Below, piece after piece: positions 31,969 through 51,500 of a stretch of DNA of 64,000 nucleotides (within the stretch, counting starts at the first letter, position 1; each line of letters opens with the position of its first letter). Source of the stretch: Gammaproteobacteria bacterium (GTDB lineage: Bacteria > Pseudomonadota > Gammaproteobacteria > Pseudomonadales > Pseudohongiellaceae); NCBI GenBank assembly GCA_030645995.1, contig JAUSMU010000200.1, forward strand, positions 1 through 64,000. Reading direction: 5' to 3'. The translations under genes and the position numbers were made by a program. The notes below the pieces were generated by a model. That model was not told the origin of the DNA, did no database searches, and saw nothing but the letters and a program-made list of their open reading frames with translations.

Positions 31969-33321
31969 ATGCTCATGAAAAGTTTTTCAGATGCAAGGCT
32001 GCTTCGCAGTAGCCTTCTGCGTCCAATATTCAGCAATTTTCCTCAGCGGCTGAGGAAGCGTTTGCAGCCATTGTTTGTCAGCATCGTTCTGATCGTCACC
32101 AATGGCTCACTGGCCAGTGCGGCAGACGGCACCCTCACGCTCGAATCGGCCATGGAGCTCACTCTCGCGCAGAATCCTCAGTTGCGGGTCTTCGATTTCC
32201 GCGTTGAGGCGCTTCAGGGGCAGGCGGAAACCGCTGCACTCAAACCTGCGCTCGAAATAGGGGCCGATATTGAAAACATTGTCGGCACCGGCAACGTTCA
32301 AGGCTTTGATGGTGCCGAGCTGACGGTTTCTGTCTCCTCCGTGATTGAGCTTGGCAACAAGCGCGACGCGAGAATGGCATCCATCGGCGCCCGACGGGGA
32401 CAGTTGGATGCAGAGCGTCAAATTGATGCTCTGGATCTGCTGGGCGAGTTAACCCGCCGTTACATTGACAATCTAGCTGCACAGAGTCGGCTTTCACTGG
32501 CCCAGGACGAAGTGAGCATCGCCAGCGAAACATTACAGATTGTGCAAGATCGCGCAGCAGCAGGCGCCACGCCTGAATTAGAGGTTCTGCGGGCCGAGGC
32601 TGCTCTATCTCAGGCCGAACTCCTTGTGTCGGCCGAAGAAAGTCGACTCAGATATGCCCAGGTTGCCTTGGCTGCGCTGTGGGGCGAAACAAATCCCACT
32701 TTCGAGTCCGTGACGGGAGACCTCTACCAGATCGAACAGACGGTGGGTTTTGAGAACCTCTTCGCACGCGTCGAGCAGAATCCGTTCATTCAGGTGTTCG
32801 CCAGCGAGGAGCGCTTGCGCGAGGCTGAAGTGCGCCTGGCCAGAACGCAGTCGATAGCCGATCCACGCTGGTCGCTTGGCGCACGAAGGCTGCAGGAAGG
32901 CGGTGACATAGGCTTGGTCGCTGGCTTCAGCATTCCGCTGTTCAGTGCAACGCGCAACAGTGGGGCCGTGCGGTCGGCAATCGCAGCACGCGATGAGGTG
33001 GAAGTGCGACGAGACGTGGCGTTGCTCAATCTGCGCACACAATTGTTCAATGCCTTCCAGAACCGGCAGCAGGCACTTGTGACCATCGATACATTGCAGA
33101 CTCGCACCATCCCTCTGCTGACGGAGGCACTTTCTGAGACACAAACTGCATATGAGAATGGGCGATACAGCTATCTGGAGTGGGTGACTGCCAGACAGGA
33201 ACTCCTTAACGCCCGCAGCACGCTCATTGATGCGGCAACCGCCGCTCTGCGTCACGGCGCCGACATCGAGCAGTTAACAGCTGAGCCCCTGCTCGCTCCC
33301 TTCATTGATCAGACCAATTAA
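31969..33321 (+). CDS. czcC: TolC-family outer-membrane efflux protein, CzcC-like (copy 1)
   Basis: Outer-membrane efflux repeats; first gene of C-B-A RND operon. Confidence 0.87.
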   Translation: MLMKSFSDARLLRSSLLRPIFSNFPQRLRKRLQPLFVSIVLIVTNGSLASAADGTLTLESAMELTLAQNPQLRVFDFRVEALQGQAETAALKPALEIGADIENIVGTGNVQGFDGAELTVSVSSVIELGNKRDARMASIGARRGQLDAERQIDALDLLGELTRRYIDNLAAQSRLSLAQDEVSIASETLQIVQDRAAAGATPELEVLRAEAALSQAELLVSAEESRLRYAQVALAALWGETNPTFESVTGDLYQIEQTVGFENLFARVEQNPFIQVFASEERLREAEVRLARTQSIADPRWSLGARRLQEGGDIGLVAGFSIPLFSATRNSGAVRSAIAARDEVEVRRDVALLNLRTQLFNAFQNRQQALVTIDTLQTRTIPLLTEALSETQTAYENGRYSYLEWVTARQELLNARSTLIDAATAALRHGADIEQLTAEPLLAPFIDQTN

Positions 33322-33333
33322 CAGGATCAAACC

Positions 33334-37468
<4,135 letters not shown>

Positions 37469-37509
37469 GCTGGTGAGAGGCCAGATGAGCACAAAGGGGA
37501 GATCGCAAG

Positions 37510-38106
37510 ATGAGTGATGAAAAGCTGGAGATACGCACTGCAGAACAACGAAAAATCCTCTGGATAGTGCTTGCTCTCAATGTGGTGCTGGCAATCACGT
37601 TTTTGATTGCCGGCTTGAGCGCGGATTCCAGCGCTTTGATCGCCAATGGGCTCGATAACGCTTCAGACGGTGTCGTCTACATCATCACTCTGCTGGCGCT
37701 GAACCGGCCCCCTGTATGGAAGCGCGCCGCCGCGCGCGTTTCCGGGGGCCTTCTGATCCTGTTCGCCGTCGGAATCCTGTTTGACGTGGGCCGACGGTTC
37801 CTGAGCGATCCCGAACCGTTGGGCTACAACATGATGGTGATGGCGGTCGTTGCTGCAGCAGTGAATGCACTGTGCGTTTGGCTGCTCAGGAAAATTCACG
37901 ATGCCGAGGTCGATGTCCGGGCGGCCACGACCTTCAGTACCAATGATTTCATGGCGAACGCGGGCGTGCTGGTTGGCGGCGGACTTGTGCTCTGGACGGG
38001 GCAGGCGTGGCCCGATTTGGTGGTGGGACTGGCCGTTGCGGCGATTGCTCTTAAAGGAGCGATCAGCATCCTGCAGGACGCCCACAGCGAGGCGGGCAGA
38101 TCATAA
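37510..38106 (+). CDS. CDF-type cation transporter
   Basis: AEQRKILWIVLALNVVLAITFLIAGLSADSSALIANGLDNASDGVVYIITLLAL. Confidence 0.85.
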   Translation: MSDEKLEIRTAEQRKILWIVLALNVVLAITFLIAGLSADSSALIANGLDNASDGVVYIITLLALNRPPVWKRAAARVSGGLLILFAVGILFDVGRRFLSDPEPLGYNMMVMAVVAAAVNALCVWLLRKIHDAEVDVRAATTFSTNDFMANAGVLVGGGLVLWTGQAWPDLVVGLAVAAIALKGAISILQDAHSEAGRS

Positions 38107-38208
38107 ATTTTCGAGTCACTCATCTTTGTGTCATTCATTGCCGTCCATCACAAGTGGATCGTGTCGCTCAAAGAGCGACCGGTTTCCTTATCCTCCACTG
38201 ATCGTACT

Positions 38209-39456
38209 TCAATGTTCCCGGACATTGCTGATTACGAAGCCGCTACGGGGCAGTGCCGGCAGCCGCGACCAGTCTATATGCGAATCCTGCTCAGGCACGT
38301 CATAACTGATCCGGCGTGTGAGGATATCAGCCGCCTGCTTCATGAGTGCGATCGTAAACCATTCCCCGGGACAGCGATGATTGAGGTGATGATCCCCGCC
38401 ACCCTGTGGAAGGAAATTGAAGGAACTTCCATCCCATCGGTTGAATCGCTCCGGCTCGAACTGCTCTGGCCGCTCCCAGGTTCGCGGATCGTGGTTGGTC
38501 CCATACAAGTCAAGAAACACTCGTCGATCTTTCGGAAATCGATAGCCGTTCCATTCGAACGCTTGCCGTGTCCGCGCAGCCACGGCCGGGAAGAAGGGGT
38601 AATACCTGCGAACCTCCTGGACGAATAGGTCGACGTAGCCATCATTCCCGGGGGAAAGTCTCTCCCGCAAATCAGGTCGCATGAGCAGAGCGTGAGCGAC
38701 GAAGACGATATAAACCGAGACCGCGACCGTCGGTCTGATCACATTGATCAGCTCAACGGCCGCAATGCGCGGGGGCAGTAATTTGTCGTCCAAATCCCGA
38801 TGCCACGCAATCAAGTGGGCAGCCGAATGTTTCGGCGGCTGAATACGCCCACTGCGGATCTGTTCGACGACATCTTCCATCCAGCGATTGACCCGCTTGC
38901 GCGCCCACCGGGACCGTAAATGCCTGAGACCCACGGACCCTGCATGATCAAACAAGGCGGCGGTTTCTCTGGTTCGGGTATCGATCTGCAACTCTACAAG
39001 TGGAACGCCGGCCCAGGCGCACACAGCACGCATCAGAACTTCATGAAGTTCGGTATAGAGCACAACCTTCTGCATTGATGCCCATCTGTGGACGCCACGT
39101 TCCCATTCCCCGGCGCTGCTCTCCAGCAATTGCTCAATTTGCTCGTGTGAGGTCAGCGTCATGAACATCTGTTTGCGGTGCCGGTGTGCCTCGTCGTCGA
39201 GACCCTGCACGCCACCCTGGCCGAGCAGGGTCTTTTGAATCGCTTTGGGCATCGCACCGTGGCGCTGGAATCGGTCCGAATCATAGAACAGCCGCGCTGC
39301 CTCGGGGCCTGTCATGCAGATTACCTGGCGGAGTCCAAGCCGCGTCTCGAATAGATCCGCCCGAACGTCCCTGCAATGCCTGGAGATAAATCTGTAGGGA
39401 TCCCTGATCAATGCGAAAGTACTGTCGAAGCTGGGGTCCCGTGGAATTCGTGGCAT
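38209..39456 (-). CDS. Cytochrome P450, CYP152-like peroxygenase
   Basis: PQGGGDHHLNHRCPGEWFTIALMKQA heme loop; FQRHGAMPKAIQKTLLGQGGVQGLDDEAHRHRKQMFM. Confidence 0.87.
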   Translation of the reverse strand: MPRIPRDPSFDSTFALIRDPYRFISRHCRDVRADLFETRLGLRQVICMTGPEAARLFYDSDRFQRHGAMPKAIQKTLLGQGGVQGLDDEAHRHRKQMFMTLTSHEQIEQLLESSAGEWERGVHRWASMQKVVLYTELHEVLMRAVCAWAGVPLVELQIDTRTRETAALFDHAGSVGLRHLRSRWARKRVNRWMEDVVEQIRSGRIQPPKHSAAHLIAWHRDLDDKLLPPRIAAVELINVIRPTVAVSVYIVFVAHALLMRPDLRERLSPGNDGYVDLFVQEVRRYYPFFPAVAARTRQAFEWNGYRFPKDRRVFLDLYGTNHDPRTWERPEQFEPERFNRWDGSSFNFLPQGGGDHHLNHRCPGEWFTIALMKQAADILTRRISYDVPEQDSHIDWSRLPALPRSGFVISNVREH

Positions 39457-39612
39457 CTGCTTTACTCCTTATAGATACGAAGCATCGCTCAGCCGGTTTC
39501 CCGGACATAGCTCCGATTGACATGGCTTTTGAACGGCTCCGAAAAGGCGGCCAGAAGCCCTCTGCCGTCTTGCCTAGACGCTGGCAACAGCGCTAGGCAT
39601 TACCCAATGTCC

Positions 39613-43681
<4,069 letters not shown>

Positions 43682-43693
43682 GATGTGATCCTG

Positions 43694-45007
43694 TTAGTTA
43701 GTCTGATCAAGAGGAGAGAGCAGAGGCTCTGCCGTTAACTGTTCAATCTCCGCTCCATAGCTCAGTGCTGCGGCGGCGGCGTCAATGAGCGTTGCCCTTG
43801 CGTTGAGAAGTTCCTGCCTGGCCGCCACCCATTCGAGGTAGCTGTAGCGCCCACTTTCGTAGGCTGCCCGGGTCTCTGACAGCGCCTGGTCCAATAACGG
43901 GATCGTATTGGTCTGCAGTGTATTAATGGTGGTAATTGCCTGCTGACGGTTCTGGAAGGCATTGAACAGCTGGCTGTGCAGATTGATCAAAGCTGCTTCC
44001 CGCCGCACGCCAACCTCCTCGCGTGCCGCAACAGCAGAACGCTCGGCTCCCCGATTGCGTTCTGCTGTGAACAACGGGATGCTGAAACCTGCCACCAGAG
44101 CCATATCGCTGTTTTCCTGGAGTCTTCTGGCACCTACGGACCAGCGCAGATCGGACTCTAACTGCGTCCTCGCCAGCCGCAGTTCAGCCTCGCGCAAGCG
44201 TTCCTCGTGGGCAAATGCTTCAATAAAGGGATTCTGCTGAACGCGCGCAAACAGTTCCTCGAAGCCGCTTTGCTGTTCGACCTGAAAAAGGTCTCCCGAC
44301 ACAAGCTCGAAGTCGGGTTCCGTGTCACCCCAGAGCGCCGACAGGGCAACCCGGGCATAGCTCAACTGGTTCTGCTCCGCAGAGACCAGTAGTTCGGCCT
44401 GTGAAAGAGCAGCCTGGGCACGCAGAACCTCGGCGTCAGGCGTGGCCGCGGCTGCTGCTCGCGTCTCTACAGACTGGATTGTCTCGCGGGCAAGGCTTTC
44501 AGCGTCCTGCGCCAGCGAAAGTTTTTCCTGCGCTACCAGAACGCCGATATATCGACGCGTCACCTCGCCCAGGAGATCCAGCGCGTCAATCTGGCGTTCT
44601 GCGTCCAGCTGGCCCCGCCTCGCCCCTACAGCCGCCACTCTCGCTTGCCGTTTATCACCCAGTTCAATTACTGAGGAAAGCGAAATAGTCAGCTCAGCAC
44701 CGTTGATGCCAGTGAGACTGCCGGTACCGTTGATGTTTTCGATGTCGGCCCCTATTTCGAGAGGTGGGTTGAGGGCAGCGGTATCGGCTTGGCCCCGAAG
44801 TGCTTCATCGCGAAACTCAAAAACCCGAAGCCGAGGATTTTGCGAAAGCGTCCGTTCTATCGCTGATTCGAGCGAGAGCGTGTCGTCTGCCGAGCCGGCA
44901 ATGACTCCATGGCTAAAGCTCAAAATGACACTGACGAGCAGAAGTCGCCAGCGGACCACCAGTTGAGGCGAATTGCCGATGGGCAGCGCCTTGAAAAAGA
45001 TAACCAT
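43694..45007 (-). CDS. czcC: TolC-family outer-membrane efflux protein, CzcC-like (copy 2)
   Basis: Similar to 31969-33321. Confidence 0.87.
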   Translation of the reverse strand: MVIFFKALPIGNSPQLVVRWRLLLVSVILSFSHGVIAGSADDTLSLESAIERTLSQNPRLRVFEFRDEALRGQADTAALNPPLEIGADIENINGTGSLTGINGAELTISLSSVIELGDKRQARVAAVGARRGQLDAERQIDALDLLGEVTRRYIGVLVAQEKLSLAQDAESLARETIQSVETRAAAAATPDAEVLRAQAALSQAELLVSAEQNQLSYARVALSALWGDTEPDFELVSGDLFQVEQQSGFEELFARVQQNPFIEAFAHEERLREAELRLARTQLESDLRWSVGARRLQENSDMALVAGFSIPLFTAERNRGAERSAVAAREEVGVRREAALINLHSQLFNAFQNRQQAITTINTLQTNTIPLLDQALSETRAAYESGRYSYLEWVAARQELLNARATLIDAAAAALSYGAEIEQLTAEPLLSPLDQTN

Positions 45008-45078
45008 TTAGTAAATCCTGCGTGGAATTTATGCAATACGGGCCGAATACATTCGGTCCGCCCTTGAGGGCAGCAGGA

Positions 45079-45432
45079 TCAGACTATCGGAGGACGAAAA
45101 GGGGAAGCAGGGGTATCTGAAGGGAAAAATAACGCGTAACCGGACTGCGTCAACATGGACATATGCACGACCTGCTCAGCATAATTGCTGACGATGGCGA
45201 CACAGGCGACACCATGGCAGTGGCAGCATTGATCACAGTCTGCCGGATCGGCAGAGAGTGAGGCGTCAGGCATCTCTAAAGCCAGATTCCCGTAATCAGC
45301 GAAATTCTGATCGGAGTTGACTTCAAGATGCTGGTCGCGCGACTGCTGATTCTGTTGGCTGTCGGCCATAGCAACAACTGATTGCAGGGCAACCAGCGCG
45401 ACTAAGAAAATTGACAGCCAATATTTGAACAT
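45079..45432 (-). CDS. Small Cys/His-containing exported protein, CzcI-like position
   Basis: Signal peptide, CDQCCHCHG, C-terminal SPFRPPIV; upstream of czcC copy 2. Confidence 0.55.
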   Translation of the reverse strand: MFKYWLSIFLVALVALQSVVAMADSQQNQQSRDQHLEVNSDQNFADYGNLALEMPDASLSADPADCDQCCHCHGVACVAIVSNYAEQVVHMSMLTQSGYALFFPSDTPASPFRPPIV

Positions 45433-45508
45433 TAGAACTGGTTCTTCATTCCATTAGGGCCAAGCATTGGTCCACTATTCGCGGATAGTATCCGATAAGT
45501 TCCCCTGT

Positions 45509-45540
45509 GAACAGACATTGCGAGGAACAGACATTGCGAG
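45509..45540 (+). repeat. Tandem direct repeat, 2 x 16 bp
   Basis: GAACAGACATTGCGAG twice. Confidence 0.8.
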
Positions 45541-45692
45541 ATGTCGCTTGTAGGCTTTGGACTGCATTCCCTTCCTTGACGTCGATCACCGTTAGCGAGA
45601 TTCTCCTACACTCAGGGATATACCTGATTCCCTTGATCGGCGAAGGGTGCTTTCATACTTTTTCCCTTCCACTCATTTTCAGGAGATCCAGT

Positions 45693-46022
45693 ATGTCCCA
45701 TCAAAGGTACGCTTCATGCATAGATGCTTGCAATACCTGTGCAGACGCCTGTAATCATTGTTCTGTCGCCTGTCTGAGCGAACCAGACATTGCAAGGATG
45801 GCGGACTGTATCCGTGCCGACATGGACTGCGCGGAAGCGTGCCGGTTCGCCGCTGCCGTCATGGCGCGTGGAAGCGATTTCGTCGCGGAAGTCTGCAGAA
45901 TGTGTGCAGAGATTTGTGAACGATGCGCCGCCATGTGTGACCAGCACTCGGCAAGTCATTGCCAAGAGTGTGCTAAAGCCTGCCGGGACTGCGCAGCGGA
46001 ATGCCGCAAAATGGCAGCCTGA
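45693..46022 (+). CDS. Four-helix-bundle copper-binding protein (DUF326/Csp-like)
   Basis: Repeated CxxxC pattern: CIDACNTCADACNHCSVAC...CQECAKACRDCAAEC. Confidence 0.85.
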   Translation: MSHQRYASCIDACNTCADACNHCSVACLSEPDIARMADCIRADMDCAEACRFAAAVMARGSDFVAEVCRMCAEICERCAAMCDQHSASHCQECAKACRDCAAECRKMAA

Positions 46023-46079
46023 TAGTAGCCAGACATGGCCGTGACGGAGGCACTGTCGCATCTTCAATGTATGCCTGAC

Positions 46080-46740
<661 letters not shown>

Positions 46741-46742
46741 CC

Positions 46743-46766
46743 TGTGGGAGCAGGCTCGCTCCTACA
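46743..46766 (+). repeat. REP-like hairpin after cusA
   Basis: TGTGGGAGC-AGGCTC-GCTCCTACA. Confidence 0.5.
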
Positions 46767-46767
46767 G

Positions 46768-49700
46768 TCAGTGGTTTGCATGGACGTCTCGCTGCCGCAG
46801 CAGTCGATAGGCCGCAGGCAGCACCAGCAGTGACAGCAGCGGCGCGCTGATCATGCCACCCACCATGGGCACAGCGATGCGGCTCATGATCTCGGCGCCG
46901 GTGCCGCTGCCCCACACGATGGGCAAGAGGCCGGCGATGATCGTCGCGACTGTCATGATCTTGGGGCGCACACGCATAACGGCACCCTGGTCGATGGCGT
47001 CCAGCAGCGCTTTCTCGCTACGATCCCCTGCATCGATGCGCGATTGCCATGCCTGCTTGAGATAGATCAGCATCAGTATCCCGAACTCCGCCGAGACGCC
47101 GGCCAGTGCGATAAATCCAACGCCAGTGGCGATGGAGAAGTTATAGCCCATCAGATACAGCAGCCATATACCGCCAGTGAGAGCAAAGGGCAGCGTGAGC
47201 ATGATGAGCAGTGCCTCGTCCAAGCGGTTGAACGCCAGAACCAGCAGGATGAAGATGATCAGCAGCGTGCCCGGCACCACCAGTTGCAAGCGTGCATTGG
47301 CGCGTTCCATGAACTCGAACTGGCCCGCGTAGGTGAGACTGACCCCCTGTTGCGGTGTCAACTGCTGCGCGATTGCGGTCTGCAGATCGGTGACGGTGGC
47401 GGCAAGATCGCGACCACGCACGTCGATGTACACCCAGGTGTTGGGGCGGGCATTCTCGCTGCGAAGCATCGGCGCGCCGTCGGTGACAGTGATGTCTGCC
47501 ACCGTGTCGAGGGTGATCTGCTGCGCCGCGACGCCGTCACCATTATCCAGCGCGGTGTCAGTCACCGGAACAATGATGGGCAGACCCTTCAACCTCTCCA
47601 GACTGTTGCGCCAGTCCTGTGGGTAGCGCAGGTTGATCGGAAAGCGCTCGCGACCCGCCACGACCTCACCGATGTTCTCGCCTCCGATCAGGCCCGAGAC
47701 CACTTCCTGCACGTCGACAACGTTGAGTCCGTAGCGCGCTGCCGCCGCACGATCGATATGAATATCCACATAGCGACCACCACTCAGCCGTTCGGCCAGC
47801 GCAGAGGAGACACCCGGCACTGTCTTCGCGATGCGTTCGACTTCCTGCGCCGCCGCATCGATGTGTTGCAGATTATGTCCGGCTACCTTCACGCCAATCG
47901 GGCTCTTGATGCCAGTGGCGAGCATGTCAATGCGATTTCTAATCGGGGGAATCCACAGATTGGCGAGACCTGGCACCTGCACTGCGCGATCCAGCTCCTC
48001 GATCAGCAGCGCCATCGTCATACCGGGGCGCCACTCTTCCTGCGGTCTGAACTGTACCGTGGTTTCAAACATCTCCAGTGGGGCGGGGTCGGTTGCCGAT
48101 TCGGCGCGGCCCGCCTTGCCGAATACGTGCAACACTTCTGGCACAGTGCGGATCATGCGGTCGGTCTGTTGCAGCAGCTCCGCCACTTTCTGAGCGGACA
48201 AACCCGGCAGGGCACTGGGCATGTAGAGCACGTCGCCCTCGTCCATCGGCGGCAGGAACTCTCCGCCGATGCGACTCACAGGCCAGGCACTGCTGAGAAA
48301 AACGATGAGCGCAATCAGCAGCGTACTCTTCGGATAGCGGATCGCGCCACCGAGCACCGGCCGATAGACTGCGATCAGTCCACGACTCAAGGGATTGCGC
48401 TTTTCATCGGGAATACGGCCGCGAATCCACAGCCCCATCAGAACAGGAATCAACGTGACGGAAAGCCCTGCTGCTGCCGCCATCGCATAGGTCTTGGTGA
48501 ACGCGAGCGGTCCGAACAGACGCCCCTCCTGCGCTTCCAACGTGAAGACGGGGATGAACGACAGCGTGATGATCAGCAAGGAGAAGAACAGCGCGGGTCC
48601 CACTTCCACTGCAGCATCGGTAATGACTTGCCAGCGCTCCTCACCGCGCAACTCTTCATGCGGATGCCGGTGTTGCCACTGCTCCAGTTTCTTGTGTGCG
48701 TTCTCGATCATGACAATGGCACCGTCCACCATGGCGCCGATGGCAATGGCGATCCCGCCCAAGGACATGATGTTCGCATTGATGCCCTGCTGACGCATGA
48801 TGATGAAGGCAATCAGAATACCCAGCGGCAGCGACACGATAGCCACCAGCGAAGAGCGCAGGTGCCACAGAAACAGCACACACACCAGCGCCACGACAAT
48901 GAACTCCTCGATCAGTTTCGACGTGAGGTTGTCGATGGCACGATCGATCAAATGACTGCGATCGTAGGTCGTGACGATCTCCACGCCTGGCGGCAGGCTC
49001 GTCTGCAACGCATCGAGCTTTTCCTGCACAGCCGCGATGGTTTCACGGGCATTGCCCCCGGAACGCAGAATCACTACACCGCCCACGACCTCGCCCTCGC
49101 CGTCCAGTTCGGCTATGCCACGGCGGATCTCGGGACCGCGCCGTATCAGCGCCACGTCTCCCAACGTCACCGGCACGCCCGCAACGAGACGCAACGGAAT
49201 CATGCGAAAGTCCTCAAGTGTTTGCAGGTAGCCGTCGGCGCGCACCATCAGTTCCGTTTCACCAAGCGTCAGTACGCCACCACCCGTCTCGGCGTTGGCG
49301 CGCTGGATGGCCCCAGTGACGTCCTGCTGACTGATACCGCGATTGGCCATCTGCTCCGGGTCGAGTATCACCTGATACTGAGCGACCATGCCGCCGATGG
49401 CGGCGACCTCTGCCACGTTCGGCAGCGGTGCCAGTTCGAAGCGCAGGAACCAGTCCTGCAATGCGCGCAGCTGCGACAGGTCGTGCTGACCGGTGCGGTC
49501 CACCAGCGCGTATTGGTATATCCAACCGACACCGGTGGCATCAGGCCCGAGAGAGGACGTCGCCGTGGCGGGCAGCTGCGCCTGAATCTGGCTCAGGTAT
49601 TCCAGAACCCGCGCGCGCGCCCAGTATAGATCCGTGCCGTCCTCGAACAACACATAGACATAGCTGTCGCCGAAGAAGGAATAGCCACGCACGGTGGCGG

Positions 49701-49935
49701 CACCCGGCACGGACAGCAAGCGGCTGGACAGCGGATAGGTGATCTGGTCTTCCACCAGTTGCGGTGCCTGGCCGGGATAGGTCGTGCGCACGATCACCTG
49801 CACATCGGAGAGATCGGGCAGCGCGTCGACGGGCGTCGTGCTGATGGCCCAGACGCCCCAGGCGCTGACCAGCAACGTGACAAGGAGCACCAGCAGACGC
49901 TGGGAAACGGACCAGCGGATCAGAGCGGCGATCAT
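46768..49935 (-). CDS. cusA: Cu/Ag HME-RND inner-membrane pump
   Basis: 1055 aa; [26 protein letters not shown]4-like motif. Confidence 0.93.
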   Translation of the reverse strand: MIAALIRWSVSQRLLVLLVTLLVSAWGVWAISTTPVDALPDLSDVQVIVRTTYPGQAPQLVEDQITYPLSSRLLSVPGAATVRGYSFFGDSYVYVLFEDGTDLYWARARVLEYLSQIQAQLPATATSSLGPDATGVGWIYQYALVDRTGQHDLSQLRALQDWFLRFELAPLPNVAEVAAIGGMVAQYQVILDPEQMANRGISQQDVTGAIQRANAETGGGVLTLGETELMVRADGYLQTLEDFRMIPLRLVAGVPVTLGDVALIRRGPEIRRGIAELDGEGEVVGGVVILRSGGNARETIAAVQEKLDALQTSLPPGVEIVTTYDRSHLIDRAIDNLTSKLIEEFIVVALVCVLFLWHLRSSLVAIVSLPLGILIAFIIMRQQGINANIMSLGGIAIAIGAMVDGAIVMIENAHKKLEQWQHRHPHEELRGEERWQVITDAAVEVGPALFFSLLIITLSFIPVFTLEAQEGRLFGPLAFTKTYAMAAAAGLSVTLIPVLMGLWIRGRIPDEKRNPLSRGLIAVYRPVLGGAIRYPKSTLLIALIVFLSSAWPVSRIGGEFLPPMDEGDVLYMPSALPGLSAQKVAELLQQTDRMIRTVPEVLHVFGKAGRAESATDPAPLEMFETTVQFRPQEEWRPGMTMALLIEELDRAVQVPGLANLWIPPIRNRIDMLATGIKSPIGVKVAGHNLQHIDAAAQEVERIAKTVPGVSSALAERLSGGRYVDIHIDRAAAARYGLNVVDVQEVVSGLIGGENIGEVVAGRERFPINLRYPQDWRNSLERLKGLPIIVPVTDTALDNGDGVAAQQITLDTVADITVTDGAPMLRSENARPNTWVYIDVRGRDLAATVTDLQTAIAQQLTPQQGVSLTYAGQFEFMERANARLQLVVPGTLLIIFILLVLAFNRLDEALLIMLTLPFALTGGIWLLYLMGYNFSIATGVGFIALAGVSAEFGILMLIYLKQAWQSRIDAGDRSEKALLDAIDQGAVMRVRPKIMTVATIIAGLLPIVWGSGTGAEIMSRIAVPMVGGMISAPLLSLLVLPAAYRLLRQRDVHANH

Positions 49936-51500
49936 GGCGTGACTCCTGGCGCGTTGTCAGTCTGCAGAGGAGTCAGTCTCTCCACCACAAGGCCGTTGTC
50001 GCTCGCGCGCAAAGCAATGCGGACGGCATCCCCCACTGCGAATCCAGCGATGACGGATTCATTCGCCAGCGTGAAACTCATGGTCATGCCTGGCATGGGG
50101 AGGGTGGGGAAATCGCCGTGGGAGAGACGCACCTGCCCGTCGGCTATCGCCTCGATGCGGCCATCGGCTTCATGCAGGACAACATCGGCCATAGTGGTTG
50201 CAGCAGGGGTTGAACCGGTAGCTGCTGCGGCGGTGGATAACGTGGTTGATGCAGGCGCCGCGGGTGCCATTGCACCGTTTGCGGCAACTGGCAGAATGCC
50301 CCGCAACTGCGCCTCGGAGTCGAGCAGGAACTGGCCGCTGACGACCACCTGTTCGCCCTCGCGCAGACCATCCACGATGATCGTCTGCTGACCATTCTCA
50401 CCTCCTATGTGCACTTCCTGTGGCCGGAAATGACCCTCGTCTTCCGCTACCATTACAAGCGTCATGCGGCCTGTATGCAGCACCGCTTCGGTAGGCACGA
50501 GCAGGACGTCCTCTTCCGTCTGGCCTGCCAGCAGCACTCGAGCCGAGAGACCGGGGCGCAGCGTGCCATCGGCATTGTCCAGCTCCAGCCGGGCACGCAG
50601 CGTGCGACTCGCGGCGTTGAGAGTCGGCAGCACCTCGCTCACCTGCGCCTGCCTGTTGCGGCCCGGGTAGGCAGCGAATTCCACGATCAGCCTGTCTTCG
50701 GCTCGAATGCTGTCAGCGAGGGACTCGGGAACGGCCACGTCCAGCCACACCGTTTCCAGACCATTGATGATGACCAGGGTTTGCCCGGCGCTCAACGTCA
50801 TGCCGGGTCGTACGTCCACACTCTGCAACACCCCCGTGATGGGGGCCGTGACGATATAACGGTTCTGCACCGCATTGCCACGCTCCACTTCCTGCAGAAG
50901 TGCCGCAGGCATGCCCAGCAGCAATAACCGTTCACGGGCCGCCGAGGCAAGCGCATCCTGACCACTTGACTGCAACGCCAACAACTCATGCTGAGCCGCC
51001 ACCCAGTCGGGCACCAGCAGCTCCACCAGAGGAGCGCCAGCCTGCACCAGATCGCCAGCGGCCAGAGGCCAGACGCGTTCGACGAAGGCAGTGGCGCGAG
51101 TCTGCACCAGATTACGAAGACGTTCGTTGAGCACGACCACACCACTGAGTTCGGCGTTGCGCTGCAAGCGGCCACGCGTGACTGGTGCGGTACGCATGCC
51201 AAGGTTTTGAATGGCACCGGGATCAATGTTCAGCACCGTGCCGCTCCCTCCCCCATTGGCGAAGCGGGGCACCAGTTCCATATCCATGAAGGGAGATTTA
51301 CCGGGTTGATCGAAACGCTGCTGCGGGAACATCGGGTCGTACCAGTAGAGCACCTCACCCGCGCCGGAATTCGCGGCGGATGTCGGCATCATGTCATCAG
51401 GAGAATGGGACGACAGGGACATGCCGATGAAGATACCAAGCCCTGTGAGCGCCAGGACTCCCACTCCGATCACGAGCAGCTTCGGGAAAATATTATTCAT
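49932..51500 (-). CDS. cusB: Cu/Ag RND periplasmic adaptor with C-terminal CusF-like domain
   Basis: [28 protein letters not shown]-terminal [19 protein letters not shown]. Confidence 0.92.
   Translation of the reverse strand: MNNIFPKLLVIGVGVLALTGLGIFIGMSLSSHSPDDMMPTSAANSGAGEVLYWYDPMFPQQRFDQPGKSPFMDMELVPRFANGGGSGTVLNIDPGAIQNLGMRTAPVTRGRLQRNAELSGVVVLNERLRNLVQTRATAFVERVWPLAAGDLVQAGAPLVELLVPDWVAAQHELLALQSSGQDALASAARERLLLLGMPAALLQEVERGNAVQNRYIVTAPITGVLQSVDVRPGMTLSAGQTLVIINGLETVWLDVAVPESLADSIRAEDRLIVEFAAYPGRNRQAQVSEVLPTLNAASRTLRARLELDNADGTLRPGLSARVLLAGQTEEDVLLVPTEAVLHTGRMTLVMVAEDEGHFRPQEVHIGGENGQQTIIVDGLREGEQVVVSGQFLLDSEAQLRGILPVAANGAMAPAAPASTTLSTAAAATGSTPAATTMADVVLHEADGRIEAIADGQVRLSHGDFPTLPMPGMTMSFTLANESVIAGFAVGDAVRIALRASDNGLVVERLTPLQTDNAPGVTP

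Noticed and set aside
45509-45540. 16-bp tandem repeat as a regulatory iteron
   Set aside because: Only two copies and no palindromic character; probably slippage.
47044-49629. 861-aa plus-strand ORF opposite cusA
   Set aside because: Antisense shadow ORF: the minus strand encodes a full RND pump with clear motifs; the plus-strand product is His/Arg/Gln-rich with no recognisable domain.
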